Positions 53,366 through 62,144 of a stretch of DNA of 64,000 bases are shown here, piece after piece. Below the pieces are notes generated by a model. It searched no databases and was not told the origin of the DNA. It was given only the letters and a program-made list of their open reading frames with translations. How positions within the stretch are numbered: position 1 is the stretch's first letter; each line of letters starts with the position of its first letter. Location of the stretch: contig CANQTW010000001.1 of the NCBI GenBank assembly GCA_947626845.1, positions 120,789 to 184,788 on the forward strand. Direction: 5' to 3'. Made by a program: the position numbers and the translations under genes. This stretch comes from an uncultured Oscillospiraceae bacterium (GTDB taxonomy: Bacteria; Bacillota; Clostridia; Oscillospirales; Oscillospiraceae).

Positions 53366-54184
53366 ATGGCGGAGATCATTGAAGTTACCGATATAAACGC
53401 TCCGGAGCTGGACATATTTGCCCGGCTCACCGAGTCCCAGCTGCGCTCCCGGAGGGAGCCGGAGAAGGGCGTCTTTATCGCGGAGAGCCCCAAGGTGATC
53501 CGGACGGCGCTGGACGCGGGCCTGGAGCCCGTGGCCCTGCTGATGGAGCGGCGGCATATCGAGGGGGACGGGGCGGAGATCGTCGCCCGGTGTCCCCGGA
53601 CGCCGGTGTACACCGGCAGCCGCGAGACCCTGGGGGGCCTTACGGGCTACGCGCTGACCCGCGGCGTACTGTGCGCCATGAGGCGGCCCGCGCCGCGGGA
53701 GGCCTCCGCCATCCTGAAAAACGCCCGGCGGACGGCGGTGCTGGAGGGTGTGGTGGACGCCACCAACATCGGCGCCATCTTTCGCTCCGCCGCGGCCCTG
53801 GGGCTGGATGGGGTGCTCCTGTCCCCCACCTGCTGCGACCCGCTCATCCGCCGCGCCGCGCGGGTCAGCATGGGAACGGTCTTTCAGATCCCCTGGGCAT
53901 ATCTGGAAGATTGGCCTGTGGGCGGGACGGCCCTTTTGCGGGAATACGGCTTCAAAACGGCGGCCATGGCGCTGACGGAGGACTCCCTGCCCATTGACGA
54001 CCCGCGCCCCGCCGCGGAGCCCCGTCTGGCCATCGTCCTGGGGACCGAGGGCGACGGTCTCGCCCCCTCCACCGTGGCCGCCTGCGACTACACGGTGAGG
54101 ATTCCCATGTTCCATGGGGTGGACTCCCTCAACGTCTCCGCCGCCGCTGCCGTGGCCTTCTACGCCCTGACCCCCCGCGTGTGA
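53366..54184 (+). CDS. SpoU/TrmH-family RNA 2'-O-methyltransferase
   Basis: 272 residues. An N-terminal substrate-binding domain (about 1-105, with EKGVFIAESPKVIRTAL) is followed by the SPOUT catalytic domain with its three motifs: VVDATNIGAIFRSAAALG, LGTEGDGLAPSTV and IPMFHGVDSLNVSAAAAVAF, the last forming the trefoil knot that binds S-adenosylmethionine. The two-domain layout matches enzymes that modify 23S rRNA, but the target nucleotide is not predictable. Monocistronic. Confidence 0.92.
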   Translation: MAEIIEVTDINAPELDIFARLTESQLRSRREPEKGVFIAESPKVIRTALDAGLEPVALLMERRHIEGDGAEIVARCPRTPVYTGSRETLGGLTGYALTRGVLCAMRRPAPREASAILKNARRTAVLEGVVDATNIGAIFRSAAALGLDGVLLSPTCCDPLIRRAARVSMGTVFQIPWAYLEDWPVGGTALLREYGFKTAAMALTEDSLPIDDPRPAAEPRLAIVLGTEGDGLAPSTVAACDYTVRIPMFHGVDSLNVSAAAAVAFYALTPRV

Positions 54185-54204
54185 AAAATGTTTTTTAAAA
54201 AGCC

Positions 54205-54233
54205 TTGACAATTTGTAAATATTTCTTTACTTT
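54205..54233 (+). promoter_or_regulatory. candidate promoter of the exonuclease-BRCT gene
   Basis: TTGACA (54205-54210), 17 bp, TACTTT (54228-54233), in an AT-rich 220-bp spacer that otherwise shows nothing I can name. Confidence 0.4.
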
Positions 54234-54408
54234 ACAAAAAGCTGAGCGTATTCTGATAATAATCCAAAGGGGATACCCAACATATAGGCGGTAAAGGCCC
54301 TCTACTCTTTTTTCACCGTCCCCGTTGATTTTCTCTTGAAATTAACTGACGAATATAAAACCCATAAAAAACGTGCCCATTTTGGACACAGACCGAGGAG
54401 TATACACC

Positions 54409-55329
54409 ATGAAAAACCGGTTGAAAGGTAAAAGCCTCATACAATTTCCAGACAGTTACATTATGCTCGATATCGAGACAACGGGTTTTGATCCAGACTT
54501 CGACGAAATAATTGAGTTAGCCGGGATAAAATACATAGAACGTAAGGAAGTAGCAAGATTCGAGTCTTTGGTTCGCCCCGAAAACAGAATCGATCCATAT
54601 ATAACCATGTTGACCGGTATCACCAATGAAATGGTAGCCGACGCTCCGAAACTTGGTGATATTTTGCCGCAGTTTCTCGATTTTATTGGTAATACCATCA
54701 TCGTGGGGCACAACATAGGCTTTGATATTAACTTTTTGTATGACAATGCCGAACGAGTCGGATATCCCCCCGTGATGAATGATTTTGTCAATACCATGCG
54801 ACTTAGCCACAGACTATGTAAAAATCTTGAGAGTCACGGCCTTGAATATCTTGCCGACTACCTTGGAGTAACTATGGAAAACCGGCACCGCGCTATGGGT
54901 GACTGCCTTATTACCGAGGACTGCTTTGAAAAGATGCGTTCCATGGCCGAGGCCCTTGGTGGTATACCGCGGTTGGAATCAGAACTTACAAGCCACTCGG
55001 CCAACGCGAATAAAATTGTTGCGGAAACAACCGATTTTGACTCTGAAAGTCCCATCTTCGGAAAGGTTTTTGCTTTCACTGGTGCATTGGAACACTACAC
55101 TCGGTCTGAGGCCATGCAAAAGGTCGCCAACGCCGGTGGTATCAACGGCAACGGCGTCACCAGAGAAACGAATTACTTGGTACTTGGAAACACAGACTAT
55201 TGTGCGGCTTTGAGGGGAGGCAAAAGCGCCAAACACAAGAAAGCGGAATCTCTTGCGCTCAAGGGGCAAGACATCAAAATAATATCCGAAAACACTTTTC
55301 TTGATTTGCTCGACATGAAAGGCGAATAA
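54409..55329 (+). CDS. DnaQ-like 3'-5' exonuclease with C-terminal BRCT domain
   Basis: 306 residues from ATG 54409 (CGAGGAG upstream). The DEDDh exonuclease (about 15-185) shows Exo I MLDIETTGFD, Exo II GHNIGFDINFL and Exo III HRAMGDCLITEDCF. A BRCT domain (about 220-300) reads FGKVFAFTGAL ... NYLVLGN and is like the one in NAD-dependent DNA ligase and in epsilon-like proteins of Firmicutes. Such proteins act in DNA repair or proofreading. Codon use is much more AT-rich than in all neighbours, with rare-for-this-genome ATA, AGA and TTA codons, which points to horizontal gain. It is followed by a broken gene and tRNA-Ser genes. Confidence 0.88.
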   Translation: MKNRLKGKSLIQFPDSYIMLDIETTGFDPDFDEIIELAGIKYIERKEVARFESLVRPENRIDPYITMLTGITNEMVADAPKLGDILPQFLDFIGNTIIVGHNIGFDINFLYDNAERVGYPPVMNDFVNTMRLSHRLCKNLESHGLEYLADYLGVTMENRHRAMGDCLITEDCFEKMRSMAEALGGIPRLESELTSHSANANKIVAETTDFDSESPIFGKVFAFTGALEHYTRSEAMQKVANAGGINGNGVTRETNYLVLGNTDYCAALRGGKSAKHKKAESLALKGQDIKIISENTFLDLLDMKGE

Positions 55330-55333
55330 TACC

Positions 55334-55640
55334 AAGGGAGAATAGCAGAATGAAAGAATCGCCATAGCCGGCGACTACAAGGGGCAGGCGTTTTGCTTCA
55401 CGCCTCGCGGCAATTTCTACATAGGCAGTGGCATCAGCGACTGAGTCCGTGTATGTAAAGTCACCATATGCTGGTATGAGGAGCTATCCACGCACGAATC
55501 CATCAGTGGCTTCAGCGTAGGCAGGGCCGTCATACGCGCCATTGCCTTCGCCGATGTCGGCGCCGGAGCAAAGCAAGAACCGCGTCAGGAACGTACTCTG
55601 TATGAACTGGGATACTCTCTATTTATTGTTCCAGCCGAAA
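55334..55640 (+). pseudogene. broken small gene downstream of the exonuclease gene
   Basis: AAGGGAG and ATG 55350 look like a real start, but that frame stops after five codons. The neighbouring frame reads ERIAIAGDYKGQAFCFTPRG then an in-frame TGA near 55442, after which the same frame stays open to beyond 55600. The phrase AGDYKGxxxxF, then a Gly/Ala-rich stretch, resembles the small proteins of unknown function common in Firmicutes that begin IAGDYKGK. One frameshift and one stop make it a likely pseudogene. Family recognition is from memory and not firm. Confidence 0.45.
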
Positions 55641-55699
55641 TCTTCGGAGGGAAGGGTTTGGAAGGGGAACCGTCAGGGTTCCTCTTCCGATTCGATGGT

Positions 55700-55756
55700 C
55701 TCCTTCCGCGCCAAAAAAAGCACCCCAATGGGGTGCTTTTTTTGGCGCGGAAGGAG
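55700..55756. repeat. 57-bp perfect palindrome containing a terminator and a copy of the tRNA-Ser 3' end
   Basis: 27-bp arms with a 3-base centre (AAT). The inner part, AAAAAAAGCACCCC / GGGGTGCTTTTTTT (55713-55743), is the terminator for the tRNA on the minus strand and would also work on the plus strand. The outer right arm is the CCA end of tRNA-Ser(GCU); the outer left arm, CTCCTTCCGCGCCA, is an inverted duplicate of that 3' end. Confidence 0.9.
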
Positions 55757-55834
55757 GGATTTGAACCCTCGCACGCGGTTTAGACGTCTACTCCCTTAGC
55801 AGGGGAGCCCCTTCGGCCACTTGGGTACTTCCGC
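55743..55834 (-). tRNA. tRNA-Ser (GCU)
   Basis: 92 nt including an encoded CCA. Acceptor GCGGAAG/CTTCCGC, discriminator G, anticodon loop CTGCTAA between CTCCC and GGGAG giving anticodon GCU, a long variable arm (class II) and T loop GGTTCAAATCC. Confidence 0.96.
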
Positions 55835-55889
55835 ATTTATTCTGTTTTCCACTCTCTCCCCCACAAATCCCCGATCCCGCGGGCACTTG

Positions 55890-55978
55890 TGGCGGAGAGA
55901 GTGGGATTCGAACCCACGGGCGGTTGCCCGCCGACGGTTTTCAAGACCGCTCCGTTATAACCACTTCGGTATCTCTCC
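55890..55978 (-). tRNA. tRNA-Ser (UGA)
   Basis: 89 nt including an encoded CCA. Acceptor GGAGAGA/TCTCTCC, discriminator G, anticodon loop CTTGAAA giving anticodon UGA, variable arm GGCGGGCAACCGCC and T loop GGTTCGAATCC. It lies 55 bp upstream of tRNA-Ser(GCU) in the same orientation, probably on one transcript. Confidence 0.96.
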
Positions 55979-56069
55979 AAACCGATGCCATGATATATTA
56001 ACACAACCTTTCGGCTTTGTCAATTGATTCTCCTGAGTTTTTTCAAGTTTTTTTGTGACATATCTTCAC

Positions 56070-56098
56070 TTGACTAACACGATAATACGGCCTATAAT
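56070..56098 (+). promoter_or_regulatory. promoter of the his operon
   Basis: TTGACT (56070-56075), 17 bp, TATAAT (56093-56098), 50 bp before hisZ. The leader is too short for a T-box, so I see no histidine-specific control element. Confidence 0.75.
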
Positions 56099-56147
56099 AT
56101 CGTATTATGCTGTATTGTCCGCAAAACCTGGGACTGAGGGGAAAAAC

Positions 56148-57242
56148 ATGCCTGATTCTAATTTTTACGACATGACAGACGGGATCTTCGCGAAGCTGGC
56201 CGGCATCTGGACCCAGCGCGGCTACACCCGCTACCGGGTATCCCGGTTTGAGGAGTACGACCTGTACGCCAAAAACCGCTCCTTCATCACCGGCAGCGCC
56301 ATCCTCACCTTCACTGACACCGACGGGCGGCTCATGGCGCTGAAGCCCGACGTGACGCTGTCCGTGATCCGCAACACGGTCCCTTCCCCCGCTCTGCGCA
56401 AGCTCTACTACTGCGAGAGCGTCTACCGGGCCGCCGACCCCAGCTCCGGCTTTTCCGAGATACGTCAGGCGGGACTGGAGTGCATAGGGCCGGTGGGGCT
56501 TTTCGACGTGTGCGAGGTCATCACCCTGGCCGCCCGCAGTCTGGCCGCGCTGTCGGACCGGTACATCCTGGACCTCTCCCATCTGGGGCTTTTAGGCGGG
56601 TTTATGGAGGACGCCGGCATCGACCAGAGCCTCCGGCCTGAGCTTCTGCGGCTGGCCGGGGAGAAAAATTCCCACGAGGCCCGCGCCCTGCTGGCGCGAA
56701 ACGGCGTCTCCCCCCAAATCGCCGGACTTTTTGACACCATGATCCATCTGCGCGCGCCCTTAGAGGAGGCGGTGGCGAAGCTCTCCGCCCTGCCCCTGGG
56801 CGAGCACGCGGCGGCGGCGCTCAGCGAGCTTGCCCGCGTCGCCAGGGCCCTGCGGGGGACGCCGAACCTCTATCTGGAGCTGTCCCTGCGCTCGGACGAG
56901 CGGTACTACCAGGGCGTGGTCATGCGCGGGTACATTCCGGGCGTCCCCTCTCCCGTCCTCTCCGGCGGGCGGTACGACGGCCTGATGCGCCGGCTCCACA
57001 GGGACGCCGGAGCCATGGGCTTCGCCGTCTATCTCAATCTTCTGGAGCGGGTGCTCCCGGAGCCGGAGGCTTTGGACGCCGACGTGCTGATCCTCCATGA
57101 CGGCTCGGACCCGGAGGGGCTGATGCGCCGGATCGCCGCCCTGGAGGCCCAGGGCAGCCGCGTCCGCGCCGACAGGGCCGTCCCGGAGGGATTTCGCTGC
57201 GGGAAGGTCCTCAGATACGACGGAGGTGAAGTCCATGAATGA
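56148..57242 (+). CDS. hisZ: ATP phosphoribosyltransferase regulatory subunit HisZ
   Basis: Histidyl-tRNA synthetase paralogue that partners the short HisG and confers histidine feedback. 364 residues from ATG 56148 with GAGGGG upstream. Class II synthetase-like motifs are visible (LMALKPDVTLSVIRN, KLYYCESVYRA, EIRQAGLECIG, VLSGGRYDGLM), but the C-terminal anticodon domain of a true HisRS is absent, replaced by about 50 residues. First gene of the his operon; it overlaps hisG by 8 bp. Confidence 0.94.
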   Translation: MPDSNFYDMTDGIFAKLAGIWTQRGYTRYRVSRFEEYDLYAKNRSFITGSAILTFTDTDGRLMALKPDVTLSVIRNTVPSPALRKLYYCESVYRAADPSSGFSEIRQAGLECIGPVGLFDVCEVITLAARSLAALSDRYILDLSHLGLLGGFMEDAGIDQSLRPELLRLAGEKNSHEARALLARNGVSPQIAGLFDTMIHLRAPLEEAVAKLSALPLGEHAAAALSELARVARALRGTPNLYLELSLRSDERYYQGVVMRGYIPGVPSPVLSGGRYDGLMRRLHRDAGAMGFAVYLNLLERVLPEPEALDADVLILHDGSDPEGLMRRIAALEAQGSRVRADRAVPEGFRCGKVLRYDGGEVHE

Positions 57243-57873
57243 CATGCTCAACGTGGCCCTTCCCAAGGGGAGGCTGGGCGACAAGGTCTACGCCCTCTTT
57301 GAGAAGGCCGGCTACGGGTGCGATGACATCGCCGACCCAGGCCGGAAGCTGGTGTTCGAGTCCCCGGAGCACGGTGTACGGTACTTCTACGTAAAGCCCT
57401 CGGACGTGGCCATCTACGTGGAGCGGGGGGCGGCGGACATCGGCGTGGCGGGGAAGGACATCCTTCTTGAGTACGCGCCGGAGGTCTACGAGCTTCTGGA
57501 CTTCGGCGTCGGCAGGTGCCGGATGTGCGTCTGCGGCAGGCCGGATTTCCGGGACGATCCCTCCAGGACGCTGAGAGTGGCCACCAAGTTCACCAGGATC
57601 ACCCGCGACTACTACACAGGCCTTGGGCGGAGCATCGACATGATCCACCTGAACGGCTCCATCGAGCTGGCCCCCATTCTGGGCCTCTCCGACGTGATCG
57701 TGGACATCGTGGAGACAGGCGCTACCCTGCGGGAAAACGGTCTGGAGGTGCTGGCGGAGGTCTGCGGCATCTCCGCAAGGCTCATTGCCAACAAGGTCAG
57801 CTACAAATTCAAATACGAGGCCGTCACCGCTTTGGCGTCCCGGCTTCAAGGCAATATAGAGGTAACCCAATGA
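57235..57873 (+). CDS. hisG: ATP phosphoribosyltransferase, short form
   Basis: First step of histidine synthesis (ATP + PRPP). 212 residues from ATG 57235, with GGAGGTG upstream inside hisZ. The short form lacks the C-terminal regulatory domain and so needs HisZ, encoded next to it. Key segments are NVALPKGRLGDKVY, AADIGVAGKDILLE, the PRPP loop VDIVETGATLRENGLEV. ATGA overlap with hisD. Confidence 0.96.
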   Translation: MNDMLNVALPKGRLGDKVYALFEKAGYGCDDIADPGRKLVFESPEHGVRYFYVKPSDVAIYVERGAADIGVAGKDILLEYAPEVYELLDFGVGRCRMCVCGRPDFRDDPSRTLRVATKFTRITRDYYTGLGRSIDMIHLNGSIELAPILGLSDVIVDIVETGATLRENGLEVLAEVCGISARLIANKVSYKFKYEAVTALASRLQGNIEVTQ

Positions 57874-59150
57874 TCAAGCTTATGACGATGGGCCAGGTGC
57901 CCGAAAGCGAAATCTTCTCCCGCGCGGAGGAGACCTACGACGTGTCCGCCCCCGTGGCGGAGATCATCAGAAATGTCCGGGAACGGGGCGACGCGGCCCT
58001 GCGGGAGTACTGCGACAAATTTGACGGCGGCGCCCCGGAGAGCCTGGAGGCCAGCCCTGCGGAGATCGACAGGGCCGTGGCGTCCCTTGATCCCGATTTC
58101 CTTCGGGTGATGGGAGACGCGGCAGAAAACATTCGTTTATTTCACGTGAAACAATTGAAAGAAAACTATACCATCCATCCCCGCCAGGGTGTGACCCTGG
58201 GTCAGCGAGTCCACCCTTTGGAAAAAGTTGGCATTTATGTCCCTGGCGGCACGGCTCCGCTTTTTTCCAGCGTTCTCATGGGCGTGGTGCCAGCGAAGAT
58301 CGCCGGATGCCGGGAGATCGTGGTGGTGACCCCCGCCAAGGGGGGGAAGGTGGCGCCGGAAATCCTGGCGGCGGCCAGGATCGGCGGGGCTGACCGGGTA
58401 TTCAAGCTGGGCGGCGCCCAGGCGGTGGCGGCGCTGGCCTACGGCACCGAGAGCGTGCCGCGGGTGGATAAGATTTTGGGGCCCGGCAACGCCTATGTGG
58501 CCGAGGCCAAGCGCCAGGTGTTCGGGAAGGTGGCCATTGATATGATCGCCGGACCCAGTGAAATCCTGATCCTGGCGGACAAGACCGCCGACCCGGAGTT
58601 TGTGGCCGCCGATCTTCTCAGTCAGGCGGAGCACGACAAAAACGCCTCCGCCGTGCTGGTCACGGACTGCGAGGCGCTGGCGAAGGCCGTTCAGGCGGAG
58701 CTTGAGGAGCAGCTTCAGCATCTCTCCCGACAGGAGATCGCCAGGGCGTCCATTGACCGCAACGGCAAGATCATCGTCACGGACGATCTGAGCAGGGCCG
58801 TGGAGGTGGCCAACCGCATCGCCCCGGAGCACATGGAGATCTATACGGAAGACCCCATGGCGTATCTGGAGAAGGTGACCAACGCCGGAAGCGTGTTCGT
58901 GGGCGGGGCCACGCCGGAGCCTGTGGGCGACTATTACGCCGGGTGCAACCACACCCTGCCCACCGGCGGTACGGCCCGGTTCTCCTCGCCCCTGTCCGTG
59001 GACGACTTTGTGAAGAAGTCCCAGTACATGTATTACGAGCCCGCGGCCCTTTTGCGGGAGGGCGCGGATATCGCCTTTTTCGCCCACAGGGAAGGCCTGG
59101 ACGGCCACGCTGGGAGCGTGGAGCGGCGGCTTGCGAGGTGGAGCAAATGA
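57870..59150 (+). CDS. hisD: histidinol dehydrogenase
   Basis: Zinc enzyme that oxidises histidinol to histidine in two NAD-dependent steps. 426 residues from ATG 57870 overlapping the hisG stop. Signatures include YVPGGTAPLFSSVLMGVVPA, GPGNAYVAEAKRQVFG, IDMIAGPSEILILAD, DLLSQAEHDKNA and GGTARFSSPLSVDDFVK. The longer open frame upstream overlaps hisG and is not coding. Confidence 0.97.
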   Translation: MIKLMTMGQVPESEIFSRAEETYDVSAPVAEIIRNVRERGDAALREYCDKFDGGAPESLEASPAEIDRAVASLDPDFLRVMGDAAENIRLFHVKQLKENYTIHPRQGVTLGQRVHPLEKVGIYVPGGTAPLFSSVLMGVVPAKIAGCREIVVVTPAKGGKVAPEILAAARIGGADRVFKLGGAQAVAALAYGTESVPRVDKILGPGNAYVAEAKRQVFGKVAIDMIAGPSEILILADKTADPEFVAADLLSQAEHDKNASAVLVTDCEALAKAVQAELEEQLQHLSRQEIARASIDRNGKIIVTDDLSRAVEVANRIAPEHMEIYTEDPMAYLEKVTNAGSVFVGGATPEPVGDYYAGCNHTLPTGGTARFSSPLSVDDFVKKSQYMYYEPAALLREGADIAFFAHREGLDGHAGSVERRLARWSK

Positions 59151-60217
59151 GCGTTTTCCGTTCCTCCCGTTTCGCCAGGCTTGAGCCCTACGTCCCCGGC
59201 GAACAGCCCAGGGAGCGAAAATACATCAAGCTCAACACCAACGAGTCCCCCTATCCCCCCTCTCCCGCCGTTTTAGAGGCGGTGAGGGTGGCGGCGGGGG
59301 CGCTGAACCTCTATTGCGACCCTACGGCGCTGAAGCTCCGGGAGGCGGCGGCGGCGGCTTACGGCGTGGAGCCTGAGTGCGTCCTGCCCGTCAACGGGTC
59401 CGATGAAATTCTGAACTTCGCCGTCATGGCCTTCTGCGACGGGCGCATCCCCATGGCCTGTCCGGAGATCAGCTACGGCTTCTACCCGGTACTGGCCAAT
59501 CTTCACGGCATCCGGCTCCGGCAGGTCCCCCTGCGGGCGGACCTCACCATCGACTACCGGGACTATCTGAGCCAGAACTGCACCGTCTTTATCGCCAATC
59601 CCAACGCCCCCACCGGCTCCGTGCTGACGCTTTCGGAAATCAGGGAGATCGCGGCCTCCAACCCCAGGAACGTGGTGGTCGTGGACGAGGCGTATGTGGA
59701 CTTCGGCGCGGAGAGCGCCATACGGCTCACAAAGGAGTACAGCAATCTTTTGGTGACCCGCACCTTCTCCAAGTCCCACTCCCTGGCGGGAGGGCGGCTG
59801 GGCTTCGGCATAGCCGATCCGGCCCTGATCGACGACCTCACCGCCATCAAGGATTCCACCAACCCCTACAACGTGAACGCCATGACCCAGGCCGCCGGCA
59901 TCGCGGCCTTTAAGGACAACGGCTATTACGCGGACAACTGCCGCCGGGTGGCCGAAACGCGGGACCGGACGGCCAAGGCGCTGAAGGCCCTGGGCTTTAC
60001 CGTCACCGACTCCAAAGCCAACTTCCTTTTTGTCCGCCACCCGAACCTCCCCGGCGGGGCGCTCTATGAGCGGCTCCGGGAAAAGGGGATACTGGTGCGG
60101 CATTTCTCCAAGCCCGCCATTGAGGACTTCAACCGGATCACCGTCGGCGCTGACGGACAGATGGAGGCGCTGATCGGGGCCGTGAGGGAGATATTGACCC
60201 AAAACGGGAGGGAATGA
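59147..60217 (+). CDS. hisC: histidinol-phosphate aminotransferase
   Basis: PLP-dependent transamination of imidazole acetol phosphate. 356 residues from ATG 59147 (ATGA overlap with hisD). [18 protein letters not shown] at the start, [23 protein letters not shown] and the PLP lysine in [16 protein letters not shown] identify it. Confidence 0.95.
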   Translation: MSVFRSSRFARLEPYVPGEQPRERKYIKLNTNESPYPPSPAVLEAVRVAAGALNLYCDPTALKLREAAAAAYGVEPECVLPVNGSDEILNFAVMAFCDGRIPMACPEISYGFYPVLANLHGIRLRQVPLRADLTIDYRDYLSQNCTVFIANPNAPTGSVLTLSEIREIAASNPRNVVVVDEAYVDFGAESAIRLTKEYSNLLVTRTFSKSHSLAGGRLGFGIADPALIDDLTAIKDSTNPYNVNAMTQAAGIAAFKDNGYYADNCRRVAETRDRTAKALKALGFTVTDSKANFLFVRHPNLPGGALYERLREKGILVRHFSKPAIEDFNRITVGADGQMEALIGAVREILTQNGRE

Positions 60218-60807
60218 ATATGCGCAAAGCTGAAATCAACCGCAAGACCGGCGAGACCGACGTGGCGCTGTCCCTTGACCTGGACGGCACCGGCAAAAAC
60301 AGCATCGACACCGGCGTGGGGTTCCTGGACCACATGCTGACACTCTTCGCCGTCCATGGCCGGTTTGACCTGACCGTGAAATGCGTGGGGGACACCCGCG
60401 TGGATGACCACCACAGCGTAGAGGATATCGGTATCTGCCTGGGGCAGGCAATGAAGGAGGCCCTGGGCGACAGGGCCGGCATCACCCGCTATTGCGACGT
60501 GACCATCCCCATGGATGAGGCGCTGGTGCTTTGCGCGGCGGACGTTTCAGGCCGGGGGTATCTGGGCTTTGACCTGCCTGTCCCCGCCGGGAAGATCGGC
60601 TCCTTTGACACGGAGCTGGTGGAGGAGTTCTTCATGGCGTTTGCCAGGGAATCCGGCGTGACGCTGCACCTGAAGTATCTCGCTGGCCGGAACGCCCACC
60701 ACATCGTAGAGGGGGCCTTCAAGGCCTTCGCCCGCTCTATGCGGGGCGCCGTGGCCATCGATCCCGCCCTTTCCGGGGCGATCCCGTCCACGAAAGGCGT
60801 GCTGTGA
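60214..60807 (+). CDS. hisB: imidazoleglycerol-phosphate dehydratase
   Basis: Manganese-dependent dehydration of IGP. 197 residues, the monofunctional form: there is no histidinol-phosphatase domain. The two metal-binding His clusters are [14 protein letters not shown] and [31 protein letters not shown] precedes them. Start at ATG 60214 overlaps the hisC stop as ATGA; a second ATG two codons later is possible. Confidence 0.96.
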   Translation: MNMRKAEINRKTGETDVALSLDLDGTGKNSIDTGVGFLDHMLTLFAVHGRFDLTVKCVGDTRVDDHHSVEDIGICLGQAMKEALGDRAGITRYCDVTIPMDEALVLCAADVSGRGYLGFDLPVPAGKIGSFDTELVEEFFMAFARESGVTLHLKYLAGRNAHHIVEGAFKAFARSMRGAVAIDPALSGAIPSTKGVL

Positions 60808-60808
60808 C

Positions 60809-61417
60809 ATGGTAGGCATCATCGACTACGGCGTGGGGAATCTCTTTTCCCTGCGCAGCTCCTTCGCCTGCGTGGGGGAGGCGTGCGTGGTCTCCGGCGA
60901 CCCCGCCGTCATCCGCGGCGCGGACAGGCTCATCCTCCCCGGCGTGGGGGCCTTCGCGGACGCGGCGAAAAAACTGCGGGAGTCCGGCCTTTTTGAGGTC
61001 GTGCTGGAGGAGGCCCGCGCCGGAAAGCCCCTGATGGGCATTTGCCTGGGGATGCAGCTCCTCTTTGACAGGAGCTTCGAGTACGGCGAGCACCGGGGCC
61101 TGGGCCTCATCCCCGGCCAGGTGGTCCCCATCGCGGAGCACATCGAGCCGGGGCTGAAAATTCCCCACATCGGGTGGAACGCCCTGACGTTTGTAAATCC
61201 GTCGGGCATCTACCGCGGCGTGGCGGAGGGGGCCCATGTCTATTTCGTCCACTCCTATCACGCCGCCGGCTGTCGGGAGTACACCACCGCCGTCACGGAA
61301 TACGGCGGGACGCTGACCGCCTCGGTCCAGCGGGACAACGTGATAGGCTGTCAGTTCCACCCGGAGAAGAGCGGCGGCGTGGGCCTGCAAATTCTGAAAA
61401 ATTTCGCCAATATGTGA
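60809..61417 (+). CDS. hisH: imidazole glycerol phosphate synthase, glutaminase subunit
   Basis: Class I glutamine amidotransferase supplying ammonia to HisF. 202 residues. The nucleophile is in LMGICLGMQLLFD, the oxyanion segment is LPGVGAFADA, and the His-Glu pair lies in GCQFHPEKSG. Starts 1 bp after hisB. Confidence 0.96.
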   Translation: MVGIIDYGVGNLFSLRSSFACVGEACVVSGDPAVIRGADRLILPGVGAFADAAKKLRESGLFEVVLEEARAGKPLMGICLGMQLLFDRSFEYGEHRGLGLIPGQVVPIAEHIEPGLKIPHIGWNALTFVNPSGIYRGVAEGAHVYFVHSYHAAGCREYTTAVTEYGGTLTASVQRDNVIGCQFHPEKSGGVGLQILKNFANM

Positions 61418-61430
61418 AGGAGGGCGGCAG

Positions 61431-62144
61431 ATGAAGATATTTCCCGCCATTGACCTCTATGACGGCAAGGCCGTCCGGCTCCTGCGGGGCGAGTACAGCA
61501 AAATGACCGTCTATTCTGACAGGCCCTTTGAGAAGGCGGAATCGTTTTTCCGCGCCGGGGCGGAATACGTCCATGTGGTGGACCTGCAAGGGGCCCGGTA
61601 CGGGGTGGGCGCCAACAGGGAGGCGGCGGCGCAGATCGCCGGCGTCCCCGGCCTCCGCGCCGAGCTGGGCGGCGGCATCCGCACGGAGGACGACATCCGC
61701 CGCGCCCTGGACGACGGGTTCTTCCGGGTGATCCTGGGCACCTCCGCCCTGGAGGACCCGTCTTTTCTGGAAAAGGTGGTGTCCAAATACGGCGAGAAGA
61801 TCGCGGTGGGCGTGGACGTGCGGGACGGCTTCGTGGCGGTGCGGGGCTGGCTGGAGACAAGCCGGACGGAGTGCTTTGCCTTTGTGGAGCATCTGGAAAA
61901 AATCGGCGTCCGGACCGTCATGTGTACGGACATCTCCCGCGACGGGGCCATGCGCGGCACGAACACGGAGCTCTATAAAAGGCTCCATGACCGCTTTACG
62001 TTGGACATCATCGCCTCCGGCGGCGTCACGACCTTAGAGGACGTGAAGGCCCTGCGGGAGACGGGCGCGGCGGGCGTTATCATCGGCAGGGCCCTTTACG
62101 ACGGCGCCCTGGACCTGGCCGAGGCCATAGAGGCGGCAAAATGA
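61431..62144 (+). CDS. hisA: ProFAR isomerase
   Basis: TIM-barrel isomerase (1-(5-phosphoribosyl)-5-[(5-phosphoribosylamino)methylideneamino]imidazole-4-carboxamide isomerase). 237 residues. FPAIDLYDGKAVRLLRGEY holds the first catalytic Asp, RAELGGGIRTEDDI the phosphate site, and CTDISRDGAMRGTN the second. GGAG lies upstream. ATGA overlap with hisF. Confidence 0.96.
   Translation: MKIFPAIDLYDGKAVRLLRGEYSKMTVYSDRPFEKAESFFRAGAEYVHVVDLQGARYGVGANREAAAQIAGVPGLRAELGGGIRTEDDIRRALDDGFFRVILGTSALEDPSFLEKVVSKYGEKIAVGVDVRDGFVAVRGWLETSRTECFAFVEHLEKIGVRTVMCTDISRDGAMRGTNTELYKRLHDRFTLDIIASGGVTTLEDVKALRETGAAGVIIGRALYDGALDLAEAIEAAK

Noticed and set aside
55542..56027. Small frames over the tRNA-Ser genes
   Set aside because: They are translations of tRNA sequence, a well-known source of false proteins.
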